In this document: positions 1 to 8,006 of the stretch, piece after piece | How positions within the stretch are numbered: the first letter of the stretch is position 1 | How the letters are laid out: the number at the start of each line of letters is the position of its first letter | Assembly: GCA_045118335.1 (NCBI GenBank) | Contig: JBGUXY010000007.1 | Location: forward strand, 1-25,747 | DNA from: W1P20-047 sp045118335 | Lineage (GTDB): Bacteria; Actinomycetota; Coriobacteriia; Coriobacteriales; Eggerthellaceae | DNA length: 25,747 nt | Direction of reading: 5' to 3' | Notes under the pieces: model-generated | What the model was told of the DNA's origin: nothing | Database searches by the model: none | What the model saw: the letters and a program-made list of their open reading frames with translations, nothing else | Made by a program: the position numbers and the translations under genes

Positions 1-1
1 A

Positions 2-1516
2 GGTGCCCGCACCGCCATCGACAACTGGGCGTTTGCCCGCGCCAACGGCGGCAAGTTCATCTTGCGCATCGAGGACACCGACCCCACTCGCTCGACTGAA
101 GAGAACACTCAGGTTATCCTGCGCGCAATGCGCTGGCTTGGCCTCGATTGGGACGAAGGTCCCGAAGTCGGCGGCGATTACGGCCCCTACCTGCAGACGC
201 AGCGCATGGACACCTATACAGCCGCACTCGAGGACCTCAAGGCGATAGGTGCCGTGTACCCATGCTTCTGCACCAAGGAGCAGCTCGACGCCAAGCGCGC
301 CGAGGCCGAGGCTAACGGAGGCAAGTACGCTGGTTACGACCGTACCTGCCGCGATATCGACCCCAAGGAAGCAGCCGCTCGCATCGCTGCTGGCGAAGAG
401 CATGTATGGCGCCTGAAGGTTCCACGCGACCACGGCCCCATCGAGTTCGATGACGCCGTCTACGGGCGCATGAGCTTCCCCGCAGACGTCATGGACGACA
501 TGATCTTGGTGCGCAGCGACGGCAGCCCCACCTACAACTTCGCAGTAGTCTGCGACGATGCGAACATGCGCATCACGCACGTTATCCGTGGTGACGACCA
601 CCTTTCGAACACCCCACGTCAGATCCTCATCTACGAGGCGCTGGGCTACCCCGTGCCCACGTTCGCACACCTTTCCATGATCTTGGGTGGCGACGGCAAG
701 AAGCTCTCCAAGCGCCATGGCGCCACGAGCGTCGAGGAATACGCCGACCGCGGCTACCTTCCCGACTGCATGGTTAACTTCTTGGCGCTTCTGGGTTGGA
801 GCCTCGACGGCGAGACCACCATCATCCCGCGCGATGTGCTGTGCCGCGAGTTCAGCCTCGAGCGCATTACGAAAAAGGACGCGGTTTTCGACGAGAAGAA
901 GCTCGACTGGATGAATGGCCAATACATCCAGCATATGGGTGCTGGCGAATGGCTGAAGAACAGCATGCCGTGGTTGGCAGCCGCACGCACACTTGGCATG
1001 CGCGTTAGCGAAACGCAGATCGTGCCATCACCTGCCGCCAACGATCCGTACGTCCATTGTGACATGACACAAGACGAGCTGGACGCATGGTCGCACGACT
1101 TCGGCGAACGCACCGAATTCTACAAGGCGCTCTACCCGCTGATCTCCGAACGCGAGACCTCCCTCACCGAAGCAGAGGTGAAGCTACAGTACTTATTCTG
1201 GGGCCCCAACGTCGTGCTCGACGAGAAGAGCGTGAACAAGGTTCTTCGCAAGGACGGCGCCCGCGCGGACGAGGCCCTGCGCCTGGTGCGCGGCGTACTT
1301 GCCGACGAATCGATCGAGTGGAAGTGCGAGCCGCTTCAGGCCGCCTGCCGCGAGCTGTGCGAGCCCAACGGCTTCAAGGCGAAGAACCTGTTCCAGCCCG
1401 TGCGCGTGGCGGTGTGCGGCAACATGGTATCGCCCCCGCTGTTCGAGAGCATCGAGCTTCTGAACCGCGACGACGTGGTAGCGCGCATCGACGCGACCCT
1501 GAAGGCAGCGTTCTAA
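2..1516 (+). CDS. gltX: Glutamyl-tRNA synthetase, 5'-truncated by window edge
   Basis: Class I aminoacyl-tRNA synthetase that charges tRNA-Glu with glutamate in the cytoplasm. The frame is open from base 2 and the first visible residues (GARTAIDNWAFAR) lie just after the HIGH motif of the family, so only about 10-20 N-terminal residues are missing. The second ATP-binding signature, KLSKRHG, is encoded at 701-721. A CFC pair followed about 26 residues later by another Cys matches the zinc-binding insert of bacterial GluRS, although the fourth ligand position is Asp rather than His or Tyr. About 504 residues are visible, a normal family length. The TTG at 62 is internal and not a start. The stop is one base before the next ATG, so translation of the downstream iron-sulfur gene is probably coupled. 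Whether the enzyme also charges tRNA-Gln cannot be judged from this window. Confidence 0.96.
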   Translation, partial: GARTAIDNWAFARANGGKFILRIEDTDPTRSTEENTQVILRAMRWLGLDWDEGPEVGGDYGPYLQTQRMDTYTAALEDLKAIGAVYPCFCTKEQLDAKRAEAEANGGKYAGYDRTCRDIDPKEAAARIAAGEEHVWRLKVPRDHGPIEFDDAVYGRMSFPADVMDDMILVRSDGSPTYNFAVVCDDANMRITHVIRGDDHLSNTPRQILIYEALGYPVPTFAHLSMILGGDGKKLSKRHGATSVEEYADRGYLPDCMVNFLALLGWSLDGETTIIPRDVLCREFSLERITKKDAVFDEKKLDWMNGQYIQHMGAGEWLKNSMPWLAAARTLGMRVSETQIVPSPAANDPYVHCDMTQDELDAWSHDFGERTEFYKALYPLISERETSLTEAEVKLQYLFWGPNVVLDEKSVNKVLRKDGARADEALRLVRGVLADESIEWKCEPLQAACRELCEPNGFKAKNLFQPVRVAVCGNMVSPPLFESIELLNRDDVVARIDATLKAAF

Positions 1517-1517
1517 C

Positions 1518-2771
1518 ATGGCTTTGTTCGGGAAGAAGAAGAGCAAGGCCAACAGGGCCACAGCTGGCAACGGCAAAGCAGATAGAGTTGCCGATGCCCC
1601 ACGCTCAGACGATGGGACTTCGGCAGCCTTTACCGACGGTGAAGCAAGCGCTACGCCCTTGGATGCTGGCGCGGTTTCTTCAGGCGATGAATTGCTCGAA
1701 GCTCTTCCCGAAGACTACGGCACTCAAACCCAGACGGCTCGCAAGAAGATGCCGAAAGTCGTGATCGTGAAGCAGTACTGCACACATGCAGCTGGTTCAG
1801 ACTGCGAGCGGTGCCTGATGTGCTGCCCCAACGACGCCATTACGCTGGAATCGGGCAAGCCGCCCATGGTCGACCGCGAGATGTGCACCGGCTGCGGTAT
1901 CTGCTTTGGCGTATGCGATGCTTTCGCCTCCACGCGACTGACCATGCACGACCTGCACACCCGCATCCAGCGCATCGCCACCTCGGGTAGGCGCGCGTAC
2001 CTAACGTGCAAGGAAAACGTCTTCCCCGGTTTGGCCCCCGACACGAACGTGGTGGTGCTCCCCTGCCTTTCCATGATATCGCCCGACTTCTTCACGTTGC
2101 TCCTTTCGGAAAACATCAGGCTCACCATCGCCTGCGACCTGAAGTATTGCGAAGACTGCTGGCGCGCGGGCGACTTGGGTGGGGAACTTTTCCCCCGCGC
2201 GATCGAAATTGCAGAGGAGCGCACCGGCGATAAGGTGTTGTTCACGATGCGCATCCCCGAACAGCAGACCATCATCGACAAGGTCTCCGACGTCGACCCG
2301 CTCGGCAGGCGCGAGGCGTTCACGGGTTTCGCCGGCGATCTCGCCGAGATTGCGTCGGGCAAGCGGCGCCTGCGCAACTCCACGGTGCTGCAGGACTACT
2401 ACCTGAAAAAGGAACAACAAAGGGCAGCATCACTGGTGAACCTCGCCGATGAGTCGCCGTTTGCCAACTTCAAGCCCGCCGGCCATGTGCGCAAGGTGCT
2501 CTTCCCGCAGCAGAAGATTCTGCTCGAGGCCATACAGCGGCGACCCGATATCGCCAAAAGCATCCCCGTGCTGGTCTCGCGTACCGATGCGAATGCCTGC
2601 TGCAACGAGCTCGCCTGCGCCGACTCCTGCCCCACGGGTGCCCGCAGCTCCGATGGTAAGGGCGCTCTCACGTTTGACGAGCGTCTGTGCATAGGCTGCG
2701 GTATCTGCGTCGATGCCTGCGAACACGGCGCCTGCTGCGTCGAGGAAGCAACCGCTCAAATCTACCTGTAA
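1518..2771 (+). CDS. Multi-cluster 4Fe-4S ferredoxin-like protein of unknown role
   Basis: A 417-residue soluble protein with 24 cysteines. The first 75 residues are polar and low in complexity, probably a linker. An N-terminal dicluster ferredoxin-like module follows: C88, C96, C99, C102/C103, then a canonical CxxCxxCxxxC at 123-133. A central region holds spaced cysteines (C164, C183, C206, C211, C214) of a pattern I cannot assign. The C-terminus has a second dicluster module (C361/C362, C367, C371, then CxxCxxCxxxC at 391-401). No signal peptide or membrane segment is visible, so it should act in the cytoplasm, probably in electron transfer. No catalytic domain or partner gene is adjacent. 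The ATG at 1518 lies one base after the gltX stop, so it is probably translated by coupling. The function is unknown; a link to a redox enzyme encoded elsewhere is inference. Confidence 0.85.
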   Translation: MALFGKKKSKANRATAGNGKADRVADAPRSDDGTSAAFTDGEASATPLDAGAVSSGDELLEALPEDYGTQTQTARKKMPKVVIVKQYCTHAAGSDCERCLMCCPNDAITLESGKPPMVDREMCTGCGICFGVCDAFASTRLTMHDLHTRIQRIATSGRRAYLTCKENVFPGLAPDTNVVVLPCLSMISPDFFTLLLSENIRLTIACDLKYCEDCWRAGDLGGELFPRAIEIAEERTGDKVLFTMRIPEQQTIIDKVSDVDPLGRREAFTGFAGDLAEIASGKRRLRNSTVLQDYYLKKEQQRAASLVNLADESPFANFKPAGHVRKVLFPQQKILLEAIQRRPDIAKSIPVLVSRTDANACCNELACADSCPTGARSSDGKGALTFDERLCIGCGICVDACEHGACCVEEATAQIYL

Positions 2772-2863
2772 CATGTCATGCGAGCACGATAAACCTTCTA
2801 TGCGCACTCATCGCGTCATCGGGAACAGGGCTGCACACGCTGTGCGCACGCCAACGACATCAA

Positions 2864-2887
2864 AGGCACGCGATAGAAATTGTGCCT
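2864..2887. terminator. Weak hairpin between convergent genes
   Basis: The 129 bp between the iron-sulfur gene (+) and mfd (-) contains one plausible stem, AGGCAC/GTGCCT with a 12-nt loop. There is no convincing T-tract on either side. It may be a weak bidirectional terminator. Nothing else is recognisable in this gap. Confidence 0.22.
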
Positions 2888-2900
2888 CATGGCCATGGGC

Positions 2901-5900
2901 TCACTTGCGCAGGTCGTCCATCAAGGCGTATACGGCTTCCAGGAGGCTTCCATCTTCGGCAAGGGCGAAGTACTTCAAGGGAACCTGGAGCTTGCGAGTT
3001 TGCTTCACATAGCGAGCACGTGCACAGCGCAGCGCCAACCATAGATCGCCCGTCGGCTGCGCCACGGGTTCTATGTTGAGCTTGCCGCCCACCACGGTGA
3101 CCGATTGGACGTGCATCTGGTTGGCTAGCGCCTTCACACGGGCCTTCTCGAAAAGGTTTTCGGCTGCCTGGGGCATCTGCGGCCAACGTGCGCGGGTCGC
3201 CTCGAGCAGCTCGTCGACGATGGCAACCTCGTCGGCTGCCGCTATCTTGCGGTACAGGAGCACGCGCTCGTCTGCTTCGCGGATGTACTCTTCGGGAAGG
3301 TAGGTATGTGCCGGCACGTTTACCGTGATGTCCGAGAGGACCGGCGGCAACAGGTCGCTCTTCTCGGCGCGTCCCTCGCGCGTGGCGTTCACGGCCTCGG
3401 CGAGCATCTGCGCGAACAGGTCGAAGCCGACAGCCGACATGTTGCCGCTCTGTTCGGCACCGAGCATGCTACCCGCTCCGCGGATCTCGAGGTCGCGCAG
3501 GGCTATGCGCATGCCGCTGCCAAGCTCCTGGTGTTCGTCGATGGCGGTCAGGCGCGCCATGGCCTCCTCGGTAAGCGAGATGTCGTCGGGGAACATGAAG
3601 TAGGCGTACGCCTGCAACGCGCTGCGACCAACGCGACCCTTGAGCTGGTACATCTGCGCCAAGCCAAGCCGCTGGCTGTCCTCGATGATGAGCGTGTTGG
3701 TGTGCGGGTTGTCGATGCCGCTCTCGATGATCGTCGTGGCGACGAGCACGTCAACCTGTCCCGCCGAGAACTCCTCCATCACCTTTTCCAGCTGGTCTTT
3801 GCTCATCTGCCCATGGGCAACGCCCACCGTGGCCTCGGGCGCAGCCTGCTGTACGCGCGCCACGGCATCGTCGATGCTCTTCACGCGATTCGACACGTAA
3901 TAGACCTGGCCACGCCGGTCGAGTTCGCGGCGGATGGCGCCGCTGATCACGTCGGGATCCCACTCGCCCACGTGCACCTCTACCGGGCGGCGCTCGTCGG
4001 GCGGCGTGAGAATCAGGCTCATGTCGCGCACACCCGAAAGGCTCATCTGCATGGTTCGCGGTATAGGCGTAGCAGAAAGCGTGAGCACATCGATGCTTTC
4101 GCGAAGGTTCTTCAACTGCTCCTTGTGCCCCACGCCGAATCGTTGCTCCTCGTCGATTATCACAAGACCCAGATCGTGCGGATTCACGTCACGCGAGAGC
4201 AGCCTATGCGTGCCCACGAGCACCTCGACCGAGCCGTTTGCGAAACCCTCGAGCGCGGTCTTCTGCTGGGCGGGCGTGCGAAAGCGGCTCAGCACTTCGA
4301 CCTTCACACCAAAGGGGTCGAACCTATCCTTGAACGTAGTGTAATGCTGCTGCGCCAAGATGGTCGTGGGGCACAACACCATCACCTGCTTGTGGTCCTG
4401 CGTGGCCTTGAAGGCGGCGCGCAGGGCGACCTCGGTCTTGCCGAACCCGACATCGCCGCAAATGAGGCGGTCCATGGGTCGGGCAGACTGCATGTCGGCC
4501 TTTATGTCGGCGATAGCTGCAAGCTGGTCGGTGGTCTCTTGATAGGGAAACGCCTCTTCCATCTCGCGTTGCCAGGGGGTATCGGGCGCATAGCGGTATC
4601 CCTGCGTGGCAGCGCGACGAGTGTAGACATCGACGAGGTCGAATGCGAGCTGCTTGCTGGCCTTGCGCGCACGGTTGAGCGCACGGCTCCAGTCGCTCGT
4701 GTTCAGGCGCGTAAGGCGAGGGCTGCTGCCTTCAGGGCCCACGTAGCGCGTCACGCGGTCGAGCTGCTCTACGGGCACGTAGAGCTTGTCGTCTGAAGCG
4801 TATTCCAACAGCAGATAATCGCGCATCACACCGCCGACCTCCTGGCGCACGAGGTCTTTGAACAGCGCGACGCCGTGCGCCGCATGGACAACGTAGTCAC
4901 CAGGCTCATAGGGAAAAGTGATTTCCGTCACGTCCACTCGCTTGCCTGTACGAAGCGCCGTCGATCCACGCGTGTCGTTGATGCTCACGAGCGCAAGCTT
5001 CGCCTTCGGAATGATGATGCCGAGCGGGATGTCCACATCCACGATGTTCACGACGCCTGTTTTCAGCCGCTCTGGTACCGAGCTGTTCACATCAAGCGCC
5101 TCTGTTATGGGTAGGCTGCGGTCCACGCAGGCGAGCTTCATGTCTTCGCGTGCACGGTAATTCGGTACGCTGAACACAACGGTGTACCCCGAATCGATGA
5201 GGCTCCTGAACTTGCCGAACACCTTTTCGGGATTGCCCGCCACATCCGTGCGCTTCACGGGCAAATCGACATCCACTTCGCCTCCTGCACGCATGATGGA
5301 CAGAAACGTGCAGCGCTGGTTGCTTCCGAAATCGAGTTTCGTCGCAGGCACGTAGAGCCCCTCGACCGCAATGCCGGATCCTTTCGCGCGGGCGCATATC
5401 TCATCGTAAGCATGCAATCCGTCGTCGATGAGAGCGCGCGGTTCGAGAAGCACCGTAAGCGTGTCTGAGGGCAGGTAGCCACCGAATGTGTCGGTGCGCT
5501 CGTAGAGGTACGGCAGCAGAGCATCGCAGCCTTGGGCAAACACGCCACCTTCCAGCTTTTCCAGCAACTCCCGAAGTGCTGGGCTCGTTTGTGCCGGGTT
5601 GTAGAGCTTCTGCTTGGCCCGCGCGATACTGCGTTTGGAGACGGCGAACTCCCTCACCGGGTATATGTCCACCACATCCAAGGCGGCGATAGTCTGTCCC
5701 GTGCTCGGCACGATGCGACGGATTTCGTCAACCTCATCGCCAAAGCAGTCTATCCGCACGGGAAATGCGAGGTTTCCCGGGAAAACGTCGATGGTTCCGC
5801 CGCGCACGCAAAACGTCCCGGGTCCTTCCAACTCCCCGGTGTTCTGATAGCCTGCGTTCTGCAGGGCGAGCGGAATGCTTTCGTAATCCGTTATGTCCTT

Positions 5901-6359
5901 GCGGGCGCACTCCCCCACGTCGCGTCCCACCGCAAAGTCTAGCGGCAGATAGTAATCCGACCCGACGGGCGGGAGGCAGCGCAACAGTGAGCGCGCAGAC
6001 GCCACCACGATCACGTCACGGCCCGAGACGAGCGCGTGGAGCGCCTCCATACGACGTGCGACTTGGCGTGCATCAACGGGCTTTTCGCCGAAAGGATAGT
6101 CCGAACGCTCGCAAAAACGCAGGACCCGCTCCTCACCAACGTAGGCTGAAACGTTTCGCGCAAAGTCTGATGCCGCTTCTTCGGCGGCAACCACCACAAG
6201 CGTGGGTTGTGGCACGAGTGCGAATCTCGCCGCGGTCATGAATGGACGTGCCGACGAAGCGATGCCCATGGCGGCATCCTGCCCTGCATCGAGCTTTCCC
6301 CAGAAGCGCAGGACGTCTTCGGACCTTGCCATCTTGTATGCGAGCGCATCGATAAGCAT
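2901..6359 (-). CDS. mfd: Transcription-repair coupling factor Mfd
   Basis: ATP-dependent DNA translocase that removes RNA polymerase stalled at lesions and recruits UvrA for nucleotide excision repair. From the ATG at 6359 the protein has 1152 residues, the usual Mfd length. The N-terminal third is the UvrB-like module. Residues about 485-540 (PGDYVVHAAHGVALF onward) are the CarD-like RNA-polymerase-interacting domain. The RecG-type motor follows, with Walker A GDVGFGKT (635-642), DEEQ (736-739) and LSATPIPRT (761-769), and later QLKGRVGRS. The frame stays open further upstream, but ATG 6359 is preceded by AGAGAGGTGG at good spacing and matches the family start, so the longer version is rejected. 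It is transcribed alone and convergent with the iron-sulfur gene. Its leader contains a terminator-like hairpin. Confidence 0.97.
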   Translation of the reverse strand: MLIDALAYKMARSEDVLRFWGKLDAGQDAAMGIASSARPFMTAARFALVPQPTLVVVAAEEAASDFARNVSAYVGEERVLRFCERSDYPFGEKPVDARQVARRMEALHALVSGRDVIVVASARSLLRCLPPVGSDYYLPLDFAVGRDVGECARKDITDYESIPLALQNAGYQNTGELEGPGTFCVRGGTIDVFPGNLAFPVRIDCFGDEVDEIRRIVPSTGQTIAALDVVDIYPVREFAVSKRSIARAKQKLYNPAQTSPALRELLEKLEGGVFAQGCDALLPYLYERTDTFGGYLPSDTLTVLLEPRALIDDGLHAYDEICARAKGSGIAVEGLYVPATKLDFGSNQRCTFLSIMRAGGEVDVDLPVKRTDVAGNPEKVFGKFRSLIDSGYTVVFSVPNYRAREDMKLACVDRSLPITEALDVNSSVPERLKTGVVNIVDVDIPLGIIIPKAKLALVSINDTRGSTALRTGKRVDVTEITFPYEPGDYVVHAAHGVALFKDLVRQEVGGVMRDYLLLEYASDDKLYVPVEQLDRVTRYVGPEGSSPRLTRLNTSDWSRALNRARKASKQLAFDLVDVYTRRAATQGYRYAPDTPWQREMEEAFPYQETTDQLAAIADIKADMQSARPMDRLICGDVGFGKTEVALRAAFKATQDHKQVMVLCPTTILAQQHYTTFKDRFDPFGVKVEVLSRFRTPAQQKTALEGFANGSVEVLVGTHRLLSRDVNPHDLGLVIIDEEQRFGVGHKEQLKNLRESIDVLTLSATPIPRTMQMSLSGVRDMSLILTPPDERRPVEVHVGEWDPDVISGAIRRELDRRGQVYYVSNRVKSIDDAVARVQQAAPEATVGVAHGQMSKDQLEKVMEEFSAGQVDVLVATTIIESGIDNPHTNTLIIEDSQRLGLAQMYQLKGRVGRSALQAYAYFMFPDDISLTEEAMARLTAIDEHQELGSGMRIALRDLEIRGAGSMLGAEQSGNMSAVGFDLFAQMLAEAVNATREGRAEKSDLLPPVLSDITVNVPAHTYLPEEYIREADERVLLYRKIAAADEVAIVDELLEATRARWPQMPQAAENLFEKARVKALANQMHVQSVTVVGGKLNIEPVAQPTGDLWLALRCARARYVKQTRKLQVPLKYFALAEDGSLLEAVYALMDDLRK

Positions 6360-6481
6360 GCGCACCCACCTCTCTTGTGCATGTGGTAGACGATTTCTAT
6401 AAAGCCGCTTGAGAGGTTTCCCAACGCATCCATCATGCGGCAGAGCGTCTCCACCTAACCCTATCCGGTTAGCGCAACACG

Positions 6482-6502
6482 AAAAACCGCGTTTCGCGGT
6501 TG
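6482..6502 (-). terminator. Terminator-like hairpin in the mfd leader
   Basis: On the minus strand the perfect stem AACCGCG/CGCGGTT (7 bp, 3-nt loop, 6485-6501) is followed directly by a run of T (TTTTT when stem ends are included). This is the shape of an intrinsic terminator. It lies about 125 bases upstream of the mfd ATG and no other minus-strand gene precedes it, so it would act as an attenuator of mfd or as a block to read-through. A second stem, CTAACC/GGTTAG, lies just downstream in the leader at 6455-6472. Confidence 0.45.
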
Positions 6503-6527
6503 CCGGGAGTTTCAATTGGGGTAGGAT
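6500..6527 (+). promoter_or_regulatory. Candidate promoter for nth
   Basis: TTGCCG (6500-6505), a 16-bp spacer and TAGGAT (6522-6527) give a moderate sigma70-type match, 4 of 6 bases in each box. It would overlap the mfd -10 candidate on the other strand, so the divergent genes may share one control region. The leader to the nth ATG would be about 75 bases. Confidence 0.28.
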
Positions 6528-6531
6528 TGTA
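6526..6531 (-). promoter_or_regulatory. Candidate -10 element for mfd
   Basis: TACAAT on the minus strand (complement of attgta). No good -35 lies at 16-18 bp. If used, transcription would begin near 6519 and the mRNA would enter the terminator-like hairpin after about 18 bases. The same TACAAT hexamer precedes two other minus-strand genes in this window (near 12396 and 16305). Confidence 0.3.
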
Positions 6532-6608
6532 TCAGCAAACTCCCCGATGGCAGACTCATTGCGGAGCTACGCTATCGAAACCGCACACCGCTGAGTCCGG
6601 GAGGCTCC

Positions 6609-7268
6609 ATGCCCAGGGAGAAAAAGGCAGATAAACTGGCCCGCGCCGCCGAGATCGAGCGTCGCATGTACGAGCACTATGGCGAAGGGGCCTGCTCGCT
6701 TGACCACACGACACCATTCCAGCTCACCTGCGCCGTCGTGCTTTCCGCACAATGCACCGATGCAGCCGTGAACAAGGTAACACCCGAGCTCTTCTCGATC
6801 TATGGCACTCCCGAGGCAATGGCCGCTGCGAGCGTGGAAGATATAGAGCGCATCATCCATCCGCTGGGCTTTTTCCGCTCGAAGGCGCGAAACCTCGTGA
6901 AGCTTGGCCGCATGGTAGTAAGCGAATTCGGTGGCGAAATCCCCAATGACATGGATCTACTGCAGAAACTGCCTGGCGTCGGCCGCAAGACGGCAAACGT
7001 GGTGATGTGCCAGGCATTCCGCAACGCACAGGGCATTGCCGTCGACACGCACGTGTTCCGCATCGCCCACCGGCTGAAGTTCGCCGGCCCGAGCGCCGAT
7101 ACCCCCGACAAAACGGAAGCCCAGCTGCTAAAAGTCTACCCGCAAAGCGACTGGCTCTACATCAACCACCAATGGGTGCACTTTGGCCGCGAGTACTGCA
7201 ACGCCCGCCGCCCCCACTGCGCCGACTGCTTCATCAACGACCTTTGCCCGTCCGCAATGATCAATTAG
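6609..7268 (+). CDS. nth: Endonuclease III (DNA glycosylase/AP lyase)
   Basis: Base-excision repair enzyme that removes oxidised pyrimidines and cleaves the abasic site. The 219 residues show the helix-hairpin-helix LPGVGRKTA (121-129) with catalytic Lys127, the catalytic Asp146 in VDTHV, and the [4Fe-4S] loop C197-x6-C204-x2-C207-x5-C213. All expected active-site and cluster residues are present. ATG 6609 is preceded by GGGAGG. The last residues, SAMIN, and the stop codon are encoded inside the left arm of the 7254-7467 inverted repeat. The family normally ends within a few residues of the cluster, so only the extreme tail has been supplied by the repeat. It is a single-gene unit divergent from mfd and convergent with the hydrogenase operon. 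Confidence 0.96.
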   Translation: MPREKKADKLARAAEIERRMYEHYGEGACSLDHTTPFQLTCAVVLSAQCTDAAVNKVTPELFSIYGTPEAMAAASVEDIERIIHPLGFFRSKARNLVKLGRMVVSEFGGEIPNDMDLLQKLPGVGRKTANVVMCQAFRNAQGIAVDTHVFRIAHRLKFAGPSADTPDKTEAQLLKVYPQSDWLYINHQWVHFGREYCNARRPHCADCFINDLCPSAMIN

Positions 7269-7467
7269 GGACGGGCACAATTTCTCATTTCGTCATTCCG
7301 AGAAGATCGGGAATGTCTGAATTGATCGCAAAACGCAAAAGAACCCATTCCAAACGAACCAGAAGCGAGTGATTGCACACGTCCCCAACTGATCATTAGT
7401 CCCCAACTGATCATTACCAAACGAACCCAGAAATGAGAAATTGTACCCGTCCCTAATTGATCATTGC
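7254..7467. repeat. Palindromic (REP/BIME-like) element spanning two convergent stops
   Basis: Two 38-bp arms, 7254-7291 and 7430-7467, are reverse complements with one mismatch, around a 138-bp centre. Each arm runs from gcaatgatcaattag through gggacggg to caatttctcatttc. Identity ends sharply at both outer edges. The left arm encodes the C-terminus and TAG stop of nth. The right arm does the same for the hydrogenase protease on the other strand. The centre holds a degenerate extra copy of the right arm (7350-7398), a tandem 18-bp repeat, and a small stem CATTCC/GGAATG (7294-7299/7309-7314). It looks like a non-autonomous palindromic element of the kind mobilised by Y1/RAYT transposases; the family assignment is inference. 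Confidence 0.85.
7381..7416 (+). repeat. Tandem 18-bp direct repeat inside the palindromic element
   Basis: GTCCCCAACTGATCATTA occurs twice head to tail (7381-7398 and 7399-7416). A diverged third copy, gtccctaattgatcatt, forms the outer end of the right arm from 7450. The first copy belongs to a longer degenerate unit (7350-7398, beginning ccaaacgaac) that matches 7417-7466 in the same orientation. This points to stepwise duplication within the element. Confidence 0.85.
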
Positions 7468-7995
7468 ATGGTGATGCCCTGGCTGGACCACCTCACCTGT
7501 TGCAGCTACCCGAACGATCGCATTGCGATGCACGAGCTCGGCCAAGACGCAATCAACCAGATCAGGCAACCTCTCGAACACCCGTGGGGTGAGCCCGATG
7601 GTCGCTTCTGCTGGTGAGGCATTCTCCACCTGCATCCCATAGCACACGCCCTCTGCTTCGTAACCGAGAAGAGCGGCCGATCCAAACAGGTCGGATAGCT
7701 TCAAATCATGCAATGAATACGAACCGAAAGCACGTTTGGCCATATCATCGGGAGAAAACCGGAATATGGTACCCGGTTCGCTTTCAGTGCCATCTACGGC
7801 ATCGACCGTGATGATGACATCGTAGAGGTCGACCATGCCCACAAGCTCCATGCTCATGCATCCTACATCGTAGAGGTCCACACCATCCATCTCATAGGAC
7901 TGCAGCTCGCGAAATGCCGCAGGCCCCACTCCATCGTCAAGCATGAGCAGGTTGCCCACGCAGAACACAGCTATGCGATTCCCCTCTTCCATCAT
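7453..7995 (-). CDS. hyaD: [NiFe]-hydrogenase maturation protease (HyaD/HybD/HycI family)
   Basis: Nickel-dependent endopeptidase that removes the C-terminal tail of the hydrogenase large subunit after metal insertion. The 180 residues from ATG 7995 show GNLLMLDDGVG (14-24), with an acidic nickel ligand at the DD pair, DAVDGT (65-70), and His96 in LHDLKL, which line up with the three metal ligands of HybD. ATG 7995 is followed directly by a second ATG. It is preceded by a weak GGGA and starts 11 bases after the stop of the upstream membrane-protein gene. A longer frame to 8082 would overlap that gene and is less likely. It is the last gene of the hydrogenase operon. The last residues, AMIN, and the stop come from the right arm of the palindromic repeat and are identical to the end of Nth. 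The hya name is by analogy. Confidence 0.9.
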   Translation of the reverse strand: MMEEGNRIAVFCVGNLLMLDDGVGPAAFRELQSYEMDGVDLYDVGCMSMELVGMVDLYDVIITVDAVDGTESEPGTIFRFSPDDMAKRAFGSYSLHDLKLSDLFGSAALLGYEAEGVCYGMQVENASPAEATIGLTPRVFERLPDLVDCVLAELVHRNAIVRVAATGEVVQPGHHHAMIN

Positions 7996-8006
7996 GCATC
8001 GATTCC

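Noticed and set aside
3306..4796. A 496-codon open frame on the plus strand opposite mfd
   Set aside because: It has no SD or recognisable domain, and its length follows from codon bias of the highly conserved mfd frame on the other strand.
6360..6515. N-terminal extension of Mfd
   Set aside because: Residues encoded here do not resemble the family, the region holds the promoter and hairpins, and a good SD precedes ATG 6359.
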